This document shows positions 1 to 6,688 of a stretch of DNA of 7,438 nt, one piece after another (position 1 is the stretch's first letter; every line of letters starts with the position of its first letter). The notes under the pieces were generated by a model that was not told the origin of the DNA, did no database searches, and was given only the letters and a program-made list of their open reading frames with translations. The translations under genes and the position numbers were made by a program. The stretch lies in the NCBI GenBank assembly GCA_029262955.1, contig JAJCYL010000356.1:1-7438 (forward strand), in the 5' to 3' direction. The DNA comes from Cytophagales bacterium. GTDB taxonomy: Bacteria; Bacteroidota; Bacteroidia; Cytophagales; Cyclobacteriaceae.

Positions 1-1115
1 TCGTATCTTCCTTCATTCAGAAATCCATTTGGAATAGTTCCCACCAACTCATATTTACCTAGTTGCTGAAAATCATTTCGAACATTACAGTCCACCTGCT
101 GGGATCTAAAAACTACGTCATGGTTTTTTATTAAATCAAAACCAACTTTTACATTATTTATGCTTTCCAAAGCCCTTAATACAAACTTGATAGCCACGCT
201 CTCGCTTGATTTGAATTTTTTCTTTGGATTACCTAAAACATCCGTCATATTCACACTCACCAAATGAAGTTGCTTAATAGATAAACTGTCATTAACCCAC
301 TTCGTAATATTCTCTCCTAAATTGCCTTTGTTTACATAATGATCAATTGCGGTAACAGTCTTTCCGTAAAAATCTATCTCCCCCTTATTTAAGACAAGCG
401 TATCTATACATAAAGATCTTATAGATGAGAGGTTGTGACTCACGAATAGTACTGTTCTACCCTGCCCTTCACTTACATTTTTCATCTTTCCAATAGCCTT
501 TTTCTGAAATTCAGCATCTCCTACTGCTAAGACCTCATCCACAATAAGAATTTCAGGCTCCAAATGAGCTGCTACGGCAAAGGCTAATCTCACATACATA
601 CCTGATGAGTAGCGTTTCACAGGTGTATCCAGGTATCTTTCTACTCCAGAGAAATCAACTATTTCATCCAGTTTGGAACGAATTTCATGACGATTCATAC
701 CCAATATTGAACCGTTCAAAAATATATTCTGGCGACCCGTAAGTTCAGGATGAAAACCAGTACCTACTTCAAGCAAACTGGCCACCCTGCCCTTCATCCG
801 CATCCTTCCCGTAGTTGGTTTGGTTGTTCTACTCAATAACTTGAGTAGTGTACTTTTACCAGCACCATTCTTTCCAATTATGCCAAGTACTTCACCTTGC
901 TCTACTTCAAAATTGATGTCCCTCAGTGCCCATACATAGTCCGAGCTACTCTTTGAACTTCGGTCATTCACCTCCCCAATCTTGAGATAGGGATCTTCTT
1001 TACCCCTCATTTTGTACCAAAACCTGTTAAGGTCATGCCCTAAAGAACCGGTTCCCACATTACCCAAACGATACTGCTTGGAAACATTCTCAACTTTAAT
1101 AACCGTCTCAGTCAT
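1..1115 (-). CDS. wzt: Wzt-like polysaccharide ABC transporter ATP-binding protein (partial, 3' end outside window)
   Basis: The cytoplasmic ATPase subunit that would power export of a lipid-linked O-antigen or capsule chain through the Wzm permease encoded just upstream. I read 371 codons from ATG at 1115-1113 to the left edge with no stop, so the C-terminus is missing. Visible motifs are Walker A GKNGAGKST (residues 81-89, Lys87), the signature YSSGM (169-173), Walker B ILIVDE (189-194) and the H-loop SHN (His227). Residues about 15-65 form the long N-terminal insert (GTGSLGHDLNRFW, then EDPYLKIGE) that I associate with Bacteroidota Wzt proteins. Residues after about 265 go beyond the nucleotide-binding fold and fit the start of a Wzt C-terminal beta-sandwich domain, which in characterised homologues recognises the modified end of the glycan. 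The gene starts 17 nt after the permease stop, so the two are very likely co-transcribed. No strong Shine-Dalgarno is seen. Confidence 0.95.
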   Translation of the reverse strand, partial: MTETVIKVENVSKQYRLGNVGTGSLGHDLNRFWYKMRGKEDPYLKIGEVNDRSSKSSSDYVWALRDINFEVEQGEVLGIIGKNGAGKSTLLKLLSRTTKPTTGRMRMKGRVASLLEVGTGFHPELTGRQNIFLNGSILGMNRHEIRSKLDEIVDFSGVERYLDTPVKRYSSGMYVRLAFAVAAHLEPEILIVDEVLAVGDAEFQKKAIGKMKNVSEGQGRTVLFVSHNLSSIRSLCIDTLVLNKGEIDFYGKTVTAIDHYVNKGNLGENITKWVNDSLSIKQLHLVSVNMTDVLGNPKKKFKSSESVAIKFVLRALESINNVKVGFDLIKNHDVVFRSQQVDCNVRNDFQQLGKYELVGTIPNGFLNEGRY

Positions 1116-1132
1116 TTCTACAATTTCAGCCT

Positions 1133-2062
1133 TTACACGGTATCCATAAACGATTTCTCAATCTGGTTAAAGAGCAATAAACCGATGCTCAGAACTATTA
1201 CCAGAATACCGCCGGAATATAAAAAGTCCTGCAGGCCAATATTGCCAGCACCAAATAATGCAATACGGAAACCTTCAACAATGGCAGTAAAAGGATTATA
1301 GTGGATCAGTTTTTTCAGTGTGCCTGACAATTGTGCTACCGGGTAAACAACAGGTGTCATGTACATCATTAGTTGGACTCCAAAACCAACCAGAACCGTA
1401 AGGTCCCTGTATTTGGTAGTTAAGGAAGAAACAATAATTCCCATACCAAGACCATAGAAAGCCATCATACCCACTAGTAGAGGTATTAAGAAGGTGTATA
1501 GCGTAAAGTGAAACACTAACTGATCAGATAGTGAATAGTAAATAATAAAACCGGTGAGCATTAGAAATTGAATACCAAATTTTACGAGGTTGGAAATGAT
1601 CACAGAAAGAGGCATAATCAACCGAGGAAAGTAGACTTTCCCGAAAATTCCGGCATTGGCAATAAAAGTATTGGAGGTGTTATTAAAGCAATTGGTAAAG
1701 TAATTCCAGATGGTAAGACCAGATAGATAAAAAAGCACCGGAGGTATTCCGTCAGTGGAAAGCCTGGCAATGCGGCTGAAGAGAATGACAAAGATTATAG
1801 TTTGAAATACCGGTTGAATGAAGTGCCATAGAGGCCCAAGGATGGTCTGCTTGTAGACAGCTACGAAGTCCCGAATGACCAGCATCCTCAACAAATCCCG
1901 GTATTTCCAGATGTCCTTCCATGGAATTTCAAAGACATTGGTTTGAGGGATGATATCAATACTCCAACTATCAGATGATTCCTTGAGCGGAATATCTTGT
2001 TTTTGTGATTCCTGAACTTTAGATTCCTGAACTTGCTTCTGAGTCTCTTTAGTTACGAACAA
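1133..2062 (-). CDS. wzm: Wzm-like ABC-2 polysaccharide export permease
   Basis: The inner-membrane channel subunit of an O-antigen/capsule ABC exporter (ABC-2 / TagG-Wzm family), partner of the ATPase encoded immediately downstream. The 309-residue product has a polar N-terminal tail (1-45), an amphipathic entry segment (IPWKDIWKYRDLL, about 46-58), the family-typical RDF...YKQTILGPLWHFIQP stretch (64-84), and about six hydrophobic segments near 79-98, 106-126, 150-176, 186-212, 225-242 and 283-301. The NPFTAIVEGFR segment near 256-266 is also typical. The assigned start is TTG at 2062-2060, because an in-frame TAG lies two codons upstream (2068-2066). The first internal ATG (residue 60) would remove the conserved N-terminal region. 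An ATG with a good Shine-Dalgarno lies in the same frame before that TAG (see 2066-2101), so the true start or gene integrity is in question. The family call is firm; the start is not. Confidence 0.93.
   Translation of the reverse strand: MFVTKETQKQVQESKVQESQKQDIPLKESSDSWSIDIIPQTNVFEIPWKDIWKYRDLLRMLVIRDFVAVYKQTILGPLWHFIQPVFQTIIFVILFSRIARLSTDGIPPVLFYLSGLTIWNYFTNCFNNTSNTFIANAGIFGKVYFPRLIMPLSVIISNLVKFGIQFLMLTGFIIYYSLSDQLVFHFTLYTFLIPLLVGMMAFYGLGMGIIVSSLTTKYRDLTVLVGFGVQLMMYMTPVVYPVAQLSGTLKKLIHYNPFTAIVEGFRIALFGAGNIGLQDFLYSGGILVIVLSIGLLLFNQIEKSFMDTV
2007..2034. repeat. Two-copy 15-bp-period direct repeat in the permease N-terminus
   Basis: The 13-mer GATTCCTGAACTT occurs at 2007-2019 and again at 2022-2034, a 15-bp period. 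On the coding (minus) strand it encodes the duplicated pentapeptides VQESK and VQESQ in the polar cytoplasmic tail of the permease. The period is a multiple of three, so gain or loss of a unit keeps the frame. Confidence 0.8.
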
Positions 2063-2065
2063 TCT

Positions 2066-2101
2066 CTAACTTTTTTTTATTGGCATAATGTCCTCACCCA
2101 T
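2066..2101 (-). other. Short leader reading frame, in frame with the permease and ended by a single TAG
   Basis: ATG at 2101-2099 lies two bases after the stop of the Wzc-like gene and opens a frame of 11 codons (MGEDIMPIKKS) ending in TAG at 2068-2066. This is the permease frame: after the TAG come AGA and then the TTG used as permease start. A second in-frame ATG at 2086-2084 is preceded by a good Shine-Dalgarno. It may be the original 5' end of the permease gene broken by a nonsense change, a coupling leader peptide that feeds reinitiation at TTG, or a sequence error. The run of eight A does not explain it: adding or removing one A gives a different frame that soon hits TAA. Confidence 0.5.
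2092..2098 (-). promoter_or_regulatory. Shine-Dalgarno-like GGTGAGG before ATG 2086
   Basis: On the minus strand GGTGAGG is followed by five bases (ACATT) and ATG at 2086-2084. It is the best Shine-Dalgarno match I noticed ahead of the export genes, and it points to an ATG whose frame is stopped after six codons, not to the TTG at 2062. Confidence 0.5.
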
Positions 2102-2103
2102 AT

Positions 2104-4557
2104 CTAAGACTCAGAAACCCGCCCAGTTAGTATTTTTTTTATCCTTTTAATGAGGGGTTGTCGATCGCCATCTTCATAGGCTCCATAACCATAACCATAA
2201 CCATAACCATAGCCATAATGACTTCTGCTCGTACGCACATCATTAATTACTATTGCCGGCGAGGGCAGTTTTTGTTCATCCTTCACCTCCTGGATAAGGT
2301 CTAGTGCATAGATCCTGGAATGTTTGTTGCGCACGATAAAAAGACTCATGTCCAGGTATTTCTGCATAGCAAAAGCATCGGCCACGGCACCAATGGGTGG
2401 CGCATCAAAGATCACATAATCATAATTTGCCTTTAGGTAATTCACCATGGTTTCCATTCTTGGTGAAAGCAACAACTCGGCAGGATTAGGTGGAATAGGG
2501 CCAGATGAGAGGAAATGAAGATTATCATGATCGTTGGAAACCCTGATCAGATTGGACATATCTTTTTCACTTGCAGAAAGATAGTTGGTCAGTCCCTTAT
2601 CCACCTCTTCCATGCCCAAATAGCGCCCGAGCTTTGGTTTTCTGAAATCAATATTTACCAGACAAACTTTTTTACCTGCTATGGCCAGACTCATCCCCAG
2701 GTTCACCACAACCCAGGTCTTTCCATCCCCGGAAACCGATGAGGTAACCATCAAGGTTTGAGCCTGCTGATCCCCGGTACCATTGTTATTGTAAATTGCC
2801 TTGGAAAAGAAGTTCAGATTTGTCCGCAAAAGCCGGAACATCTCGGCCATATTGGTTCGTCGGTTAGCCTGTACCACAATCTGGTCTTTACTCCGTGAAT
2901 GCCCAATACTGGCAATTACCGGAACGTCAGTTCGGCTTTTAACGTCATCGGCATTGGTCACTGTATTATCCAATAATTCTGCCAGGGTAATCAGCACCAA
3001 TGGTATTCCCAATCCCAGGATCAAACTTATTAAATACACCTCACCTGGCTGAGAACTAACCCGCTCCAGAACAGTTGGATTTTTCAGCACTTTTAGTTCC
3101 GATACGGTCGCTGCCTGGGTTAGTTCGGTCTGCTCTTTTTGGGTTAAAAGGGTGAAATACAATTGTTCTTTCAGATTCAAAAGACGCTCCAGGACATTGT
3201 AGTCAAAACGACTATCAGGTATTCTGCGGATTTCACGGAAAAGAGAATCACTCGTTCTTGCCAATATTATTTGACCTTTCTCCAGTTCTTTTTGACTCTT
3301 TGCTAAGTCATATTTTAGGAAGCTGGTTAAAGTATCAATCTGCTTATTCAAGGATTTAAATCTTGGATATTCCGGACCGGAACTGGATTGTATTTCTTCT
3401 TTTTCCCGGGTCAGCTCAATCAATTGGTCAAACAATTTAGCATAATTTCGACCGTTAATTTCCAGGTTAGCGCCGAACAAGAGGAAGTTGAAACTTAAAG
3501 GCAGTGAGGACAGTTTAACGCTTTCAGGTTTATCAATTTCATCCAGGGACTGAAGGACGTTGTCAATGGCTGCAATCCCCACTGTCAATTCCAGTCGTCT
3601 TTGTTCCAGGCCTTCCAATTGGCTCAGCTGGGTAGTCAACTTGGTGTCCATATCGCCGGAGATCATATCATTATCCAGCATAAAGCGTTTCATTTCCTGC
3701 TCTGACTCCCTCAGTTCTTTCCTCAAGTCTTCCAGGCGCTCCTCCAGAAAAGCGGTGGTTTTCTGAGCGATCCGATTCTTGTCCTGGATCATCGAGCGGT
3801 CATAGTATTCAATGATCTTGGTTAAAAAATCTTTGCCTTTATCCGGGTTTTTATCTACCAGGGATAAGTTAATGGCATTTCCAACGACCTGGTTTACCTT
3901 ATAATTTGAGGCAATACTTCTTGTAAGCTCATCTGAGTTATAAATAATAAACTTCACCTCATTGATATTGCCCCCATACTGAGGGTTTCTACGAATAGTT
4001 AAATTACCAAGTGGTGTTGAAAGGAGCTGACCTAATCGACCGGTGATTTCATTTTCTCCCCAACTCAACCTGAACTCCTGGCTTTCAACAAGGCCAACTT
4101 GAAATAATACCCCATAAGCATTGCTTATTTGGTCACCCGGCTCAACTACGATGGGGCTTCCTCCTTGGGCCGGATAAAACTCAAGGTCCTTTACCCGCCC
4201 CACGGAATAATATTCTATCGACAGACCAAGGTCTTCAATCACCTCCCGTATCAGGTTATCCGAGCGCAGGATCTGGATCTCGTCAAGTGATTGATTTTGA
4301 AAATCACCCAGTCGTGTTTGAAATAACTGATTTGAAAGTAATTGTTCCTCCGTGGCCCGGTTCAAAACCGTCGCTTCCATCTTATAAGTGGGAGTCGTAT
4401 ATCTTAGGTACAAACGCCCTCCTATCAAACCAACAACCGCTCCAAGTACCAACACATACCACAAGCGCAGGGCCCGGTGAATGAGCTTGTTGGTATCAAG
4501 GTCAAATAACTTTGAAGGTCTGGCTTCGGTAATATGGAATTTTTGCCCCTCGGTCAT
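2104..4557 (-). CDS. wzc: Wzc-like polysaccharide co-polymerase with BY-type tyrosine kinase domain
   Basis: An inner-membrane co-polymerase/autokinase (PCP-2a type) that bridges to the outer-membrane exporter and controls chain length and export by cycles of tyrosine phosphorylation. The 817 residues run: cytoplasmic start; TM1 about 33-53; Wzz-type periplasmic domain with coiled-coil stretches (about 262-345 and 370-440); TM2 about 507-527; cytoplasmic kinase about 560-770. Kinase motifs are the oligomerisation motif ExxRxxR (Glu572, Arg575, Arg578), Walker A SSVSGDGKT (606-614, Lys613), Walker A' VNIDFRKP (634-641, Asp637; the usual first Asp is Asn635) and Walker B YVIFDAPP (714-721, Asp718). 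The C-terminal tail has seven tyrosines (781-791 alternating with Gly, plus 794), the expected autophosphorylation cluster, then a basic stretch. Its ATG overlaps the wza stop as ATGA (4557-4554), which suggests translational coupling. Confidence 0.96.
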   Translation of the reverse strand: MTEGQKFHITEARPSKLFDLDTNKLIHRALRLWYVLVLGAVVGLIGGRLYLRYTTPTYKMEATVLNRATEEQLLSNQLFQTRLGDFQNQSLDEIQILRSDNLIREVIEDLGLSIEYYSVGRVKDLEFYPAQGGSPIVVEPGDQISNAYGVLFQVGLVESQEFRLSWGENEITGRLGQLLSTPLGNLTIRRNPQYGGNINEVKFIIYNSDELTRSIASNYKVNQVVGNAINLSLVDKNPDKGKDFLTKIIEYYDRSMIQDKNRIAQKTTAFLEERLEDLRKELRESEQEMKRFMLDNDMISGDMDTKLTTQLSQLEGLEQRRLELTVGIAAIDNVLQSLDEIDKPESVKLSSLPLSFNFLLFGANLEINGRNYAKLFDQLIELTREKEEIQSSSGPEYPRFKSLNKQIDTLTSFLKYDLAKSQKELEKGQIILARTSDSLFREIRRIPDSRFDYNVLERLLNLKEQLYFTLLTQKEQTELTQAATVSELKVLKNPTVLERVSSQPGEVYLISLILGLGIPLVLITLAELLDNTVTNADDVKSRTDVPVIASIGHSRSKDQIVVQANRRTNMAEMFRLLRTNLNFFSKAIYNNNGTGDQQAQTLMVTSSVSGDGKTWVVVNLGMSLAIAGKKVCLVNIDFRKPKLGRYLGMEEVDKGLTNYLSASEKDMSNLIRVSNDHDNLHFLSSGPIPPNPAELLLSPRMETMVNYLKANYDYVIFDAPPIGAVADAFAMQKYLDMSLFIVRNKHSRIYALDLIQEVKDEQKLPSPAIVINDVRTSRSHYGYGYGYGYGYGAYEDGDRQPLIKRIKKILTGRVSES
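2183..2218. repeat. Six tandem 6-bp units encoding the Gly-Tyr tail of the kinase
   Basis: The plus strand has six consecutive hexamers CCATAA (the fifth is CCATAG). On the coding strand they read alternating Tyr and Gly and supply Tyr781, 783, 785, 787, 789 and 791 of the Wzc-like protein. Five of the six units are identical, which is a good substrate for slipped-strand mispairing. Each slip would add or remove one tyrosine without changing the frame. Confidence 0.9.
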
Positions 4558-5408
4558 CGGGTAAAAGCAACAATAATAGCCACTGTCGATATCAGGCTGG
4601 TGAATATGGCAAGCCCTCGAAAGAATCCTTCCTGGGTCGTAAACGTCTTCTGTTTCACCGGTTCCAGGTAAATCACATCATTTGGCATCACATAGTAATA
4701 GGGTGAATCCACAATACTGCGGTCTTTTAAATTGAGTCTGGCATACTGCCTGCCTTCCTCAATTTCCCTGATAACGAGGACGTTGGTGCGGTTAGAATAG
4801 GTGGTCAGCCCTCCTGCTCTTTCAATGGCTTCAATCAGGCTAATTTTATTCCGGTCAAGTTGCACTACACCGGGGTCATTCACCTCTCCAGAAACGGTAA
4901 TCCGTCGGTTAAGGATCTGGATATCTACCGAATAATTGGTCAGATATGGGTCCAAAAGATCGTACATTTTGGTTTTAGCAGTCTCCAGTGAAAGTCCTGC
5001 TAGTTGTATGGTGCCTATAACCGGAAACTCGATATTTCCATTGTTATCCACTAAGTTGCCGATCATCGCCTGGTTAATATTGCTATTACCCTGGTTTCCC
5101 CCTCCATTGTTAGAATTGCCTCCTCCCTGGCGGTTACCCATAATCAAGTTCTGGTTAAATGGTTCAGCGGTTTCAGGGTCAAATGCAGAAACGCGGATCA
5201 GGAGTCTGTCGTCAGGCTGAATATAGGTACGTGGCAGGTTGGCAATGGCCACACTATCTCCATCTAATATCCTTCCTTTATCAAGTATCAGAAGTTGTTT
5301 GTGGCTTACGCAGGAGGAAATCATGGATCCGACAAATACTGCCAATACTAAATTTACAAAATTCTGGTGCCTTTTTCCGGCCTGTGATGTCGCTAACACT
5401 AAAATCAA
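4554..5408 (-). CDS. wza: Wza-like outer-membrane polysaccharide export lipoprotein
   Basis: An OPX-family protein expected to form the outer-membrane exit for the polysaccharide and to dock with the Wzc-like partner. The 284-residue frame has a basic N-terminus (GKRHQN), a hydrophobic segment (about 18-30) and a lipobox ending at Cys33 (MISSC), so the mature protein would be a lipoprotein. A polysaccharide-export domain spans about 60-157 (YIQPDDRLLIRV at 62-73, IEFPVIGTIQLAG at 126-138) and is split by an Asn/Gly-rich insert (91-113). One SLBB-type domain follows (about 168-250, ITVSGEVNDPG at 170-180). A hydrophobic C-terminal segment (265-282) probably inserts in the outer membrane. No ATG fits: TGA lies two codons before the TTG at 5408, and the first internal ATG (residue 29) would lose the signal peptide. 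GTG at 5399 (codon 4) is an equally good start. The stop overlaps the next gene by 4 nt. Confidence 0.93.
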   Translation of the reverse strand: MILVLATSQAGKRHQNFVNLVLAVFVGSMISSCVSHKQLLILDKGRILDGDSVAIANLPRTYIQPDDRLLIRVSAFDPETAEPFNQNLIMGNRQGGGNSNNGGGNQGNSNINQAMIGNLVDNNGNIEFPVIGTIQLAGLSLETAKTKMYDLLDPYLTNYSVDIQILNRRITVSGEVNDPGVVQLDRNKISLIEAIERAGGLTTYSNRTNVLVIREIEEGRQYARLNLKDRSIVDSPYYYVMPNDVIYLEPVKQKTFTTQEGFFRGLAIFTSLISTVAIIVAFTR

Positions 5409-5414
5409 ATTTCA

Positions 5415-5433
5415 GTTAATTCTACAAATTAAC
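5415..5433. promoter_or_regulatory. Small AT-rich palindrome just upstream of wza
   Basis: GTTAATT (5415-5421) and AATTAAC (5427-5433) form a perfect 7-bp inverted repeat with a 5-nt spacer, seven bases upstream of the TTG start. It could be an operator or a weak RNA hairpin near the ribosome-binding region. The minus strand here also reads TTAATTTG, one mismatch from the Bacteroidota -7 element TAnnTTTG, but I find no convincing -33 partner. Confidence 0.3.
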
Positions 5434-5457
5434 AGGTAAATCACGAATAAGGTGGTT

Positions 5458-5498
5458 ATAAAGAAGGAAATACTGCTCCAACAGTTTTCCTTCTTTAT
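5458..5498 (-). terminator. Strong hairpin between wlbA and wza (terminator or leader structure)
   Basis: ATAAAGAAGGAAA (5458-5470) is perfectly complementary to TTTCCTTCTTTAT (5486-5498). After one bulged base (5471), ACTG (5472-5475) pairs with CAGT (5482-5485), leaving a 6-nt loop. The result is a 17-bp stem with A-rich and T-rich outer ends, the general shape of a factor-independent terminator that could work in either direction. It lies about 190 nt after the wlbA stop and 50 nt before wza, so it could end the wlbA transcript or fold in the leader of the export operon. The stem is AT-rich and lacks a long U-tract outside the arm, so the terminator call is tentative. Confidence 0.55.
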
Positions 5499-5528
5499 TC
5501 GATGTTGGGTGTTCGGTGTTTGATATTA
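5494..5528. repeat. Degenerate heptamer array (five units) between wlbA and wza
   Basis: Five consecutive 7-bp units can be phased on the plus strand: TTTATTC, GATGTTG, GGTGTTC, GGTGTTT, GATATTA. They fit an approximate consensus NRTRTTC with TT fixed at positions 5-6. The first unit overlaps the distal arm of the hairpin at 5458-5498. A related four-unit array lies at 6911-6938 on the other side of wlbA. Confidence 0.65.
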
Positions 5529-5542
5529 TACACTCAATTCAT

Positions 5543-5585
5543 GGGATTCTTACGTCGCTCTCCAAAATCGCTCCTCAGAATGACG
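5543..5585. repeat. Degenerate copy of the CTCAGAATGACG intergenic repeat
   Basis: GGGATTCTT (5543-5551) and CTCAGAATGACG (5574-5585) match the right half of the composite element at 6785-6812, in the same orientation but with a longer and partly duplicated middle (CGCTC occurs twice). A further shared word, CGGCGGACAAG, lies at 5635-5645 and in the other element at 6722-6732, so this gap probably holds a decayed copy of the whole element. The remaining bases up to 5690 show only a small GAGGG-TTG-CCCTC hairpin (5596-5608). Confidence 0.65.
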
Positions 5586-5690
5586 GTAGAGTTTTGAGGG
5601 TTGCCCTCCCTTTCCAACTACAAAAGAAATCTTTCGGCGGACAAGTAGAGAAAAGAAGGGGTGTGATTGTTGCAATTCTTACTTCTAAAA

Positions 5691-6674
5691 TCACCACTCT
5701 GAATTCTGACCTCTTTCAAACGGATGTTTCTCTAACGGCAATTTGGCCAATGGATGATACTCCCCTTTTAAACCAACTGGTTCTTTTGATCGAATGTCAT
5801 GAACTGTCTCAATTGATGGTCTGGCTTCCTCGAGGCCGAATCCATTCCCATTAAGTATCGCCTGATAACTGGTAGTATGGAGATCAGTAAAGCCCCCACT
5901 GAATTCAATCTCTTCGCCATCAACGGTAATAGAACGGTAAGTTCGGGCCCCATTCTTTTTGATCTCAGTCGGTAGTGTCTCATAGTTGATACTTAAAAAC
6001 CAACGCACCCTTGCGTTTTCGTATTCCAGATAACCAGCTGCCCGGTCATGGGTATGGACATGCACAATATTTTCCTGTAGTTCGCCAAAAAGGAAACTCA
6101 ACATGTCGTAAAAGTGTACCCCTATGTTGGTGGCAATGCCACCCGATTTATTCACATTTCCTTTCCAGGAAGTATAGTACCAGTGGCCCCGGGAGGTGAG
6201 ATACGACAAGTCCACCTCGTATTTCTTGTCCTTTCTTTCTGACTGAATTTTTTCCTTCAGCGCAATAATGCTGGGGTGTACACGAAGTTGGAGAATGTTA
6301 TAGATCTTCTTCCCCGTCTCCTGCTCTATCTCTTTGAGACCATCAATATTCCATGGGTTAAGTACTAATGGTTTCTCGCAAATTACATCCGCTCCTTGTT
6401 TCAATCCGAAACGGATGTGAGCATCATGCAGGTAATTTGGGGTGCAAATACTGAGGTAATCAATTTGCTTGTCAGCTCTTTTTAATTTATCCAGGTGTCG
6501 GTCAAAGCGCTCAAACTCGGTAAAGAAGTCAGCGGTAGGAAAATGGCTGTCAATTACACCCACGCTGTCGAATTTGTCCATGGCTGCTACCAGGTCATTG
6601 CCGGTATCCTTAATGGCTCGCATATGGCGAGGGGCGATGTAGCCAGCGGCTCCGAGAAGGGCGAATTTTTTCAT
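5691..6674 (-). CDS. wlbA: UDP-N-acetyl-2-amino-2-deoxy-D-glucuronate oxidase (WlbA/WbpB, Gfo/Idh/MocA family)
   Basis: A cytoplasmic NAD-dependent enzyme that oxidises the C3 hydroxyl of UDP-GlcNAcA to the 3-keto sugar, the step before transamination and acetylation to a 2,3-diacetamido uronic acid found in surface glycans. The 327 residues begin with the Rossmann segment FALLGAAGYIAPRHMRAI (4-21), which as I recall it is nearly identical to characterised WlbA. They continue with SICTPNYLH (75-83), the family EKP motif (Glu100-Lys101-Pro102), a substrate segment with catalytic-type His187 (NIGVHFYDM, 183-191), and GYLEYENARVRWFL (214-227) and GFTDLHTTSY (261-270), both typical of WlbA. Length matches the family (about 310-350). 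ATG at 6674 fits the conserved N-terminus; no clear Shine-Dalgarno is seen. The usual partners (WbpE aminotransferase, WbpD acetyltransferase, WbpI epimerase) are not in the window. The gene stands alone between two repeat-bearing gaps. Confidence 0.95.
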   Translation of the reverse strand: MKKFALLGAAGYIAPRHMRAIKDTGNDLVAAMDKFDSVGVIDSHFPTADFFTEFERFDRHLDKLKRADKQIDYLSICTPNYLHDAHIRFGLKQGADVICEKPLVLNPWNIDGLKEIEQETGKKIYNILQLRVHPSIIALKEKIQSERKDKKYEVDLSYLTSRGHWYYTSWKGNVNKSGGIATNIGVHFYDMLSFLFGELQENIVHVHTHDRAAGYLEYENARVRWFLSINYETLPTEIKKNGARTYRSITVDGEEIEFSGGFTDLHTTSYQAILNGNGFGLEEARPSIETVHDIRSKEPVGLKGEYHPLAKLPLEKHPFERGQNSEW

Positions 6675-6688
6675 TTATAAAGTGGTGT

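Noticed and set aside
2069..2080. Programmed frameshift at the A8 run before the permease gene
   Set aside because: The upstream ATG is already in the permease frame, and shifting by one base in either direction meets TAA within a few codons.
2515..5439. Several plus-strand frames of 65-94 codons opposite the Wzc-like and Wza-like genes
   Set aside because: They are antisense shadows of strongly supported genes and show no family motifs.
5516..5854. A 112-codon plus-strand reading frame over the wlbA 3' end
   Set aside because: It is antisense to the conserved wlbA C-terminus and crosses the intergenic repeat. No recognisable domain or start context.
5768..5983. A 71-codon minus-strand frame inside wlbA
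   Set aside because: It is in a different frame wholly inside wlbA, whose own frame carries the conserved family motifs.
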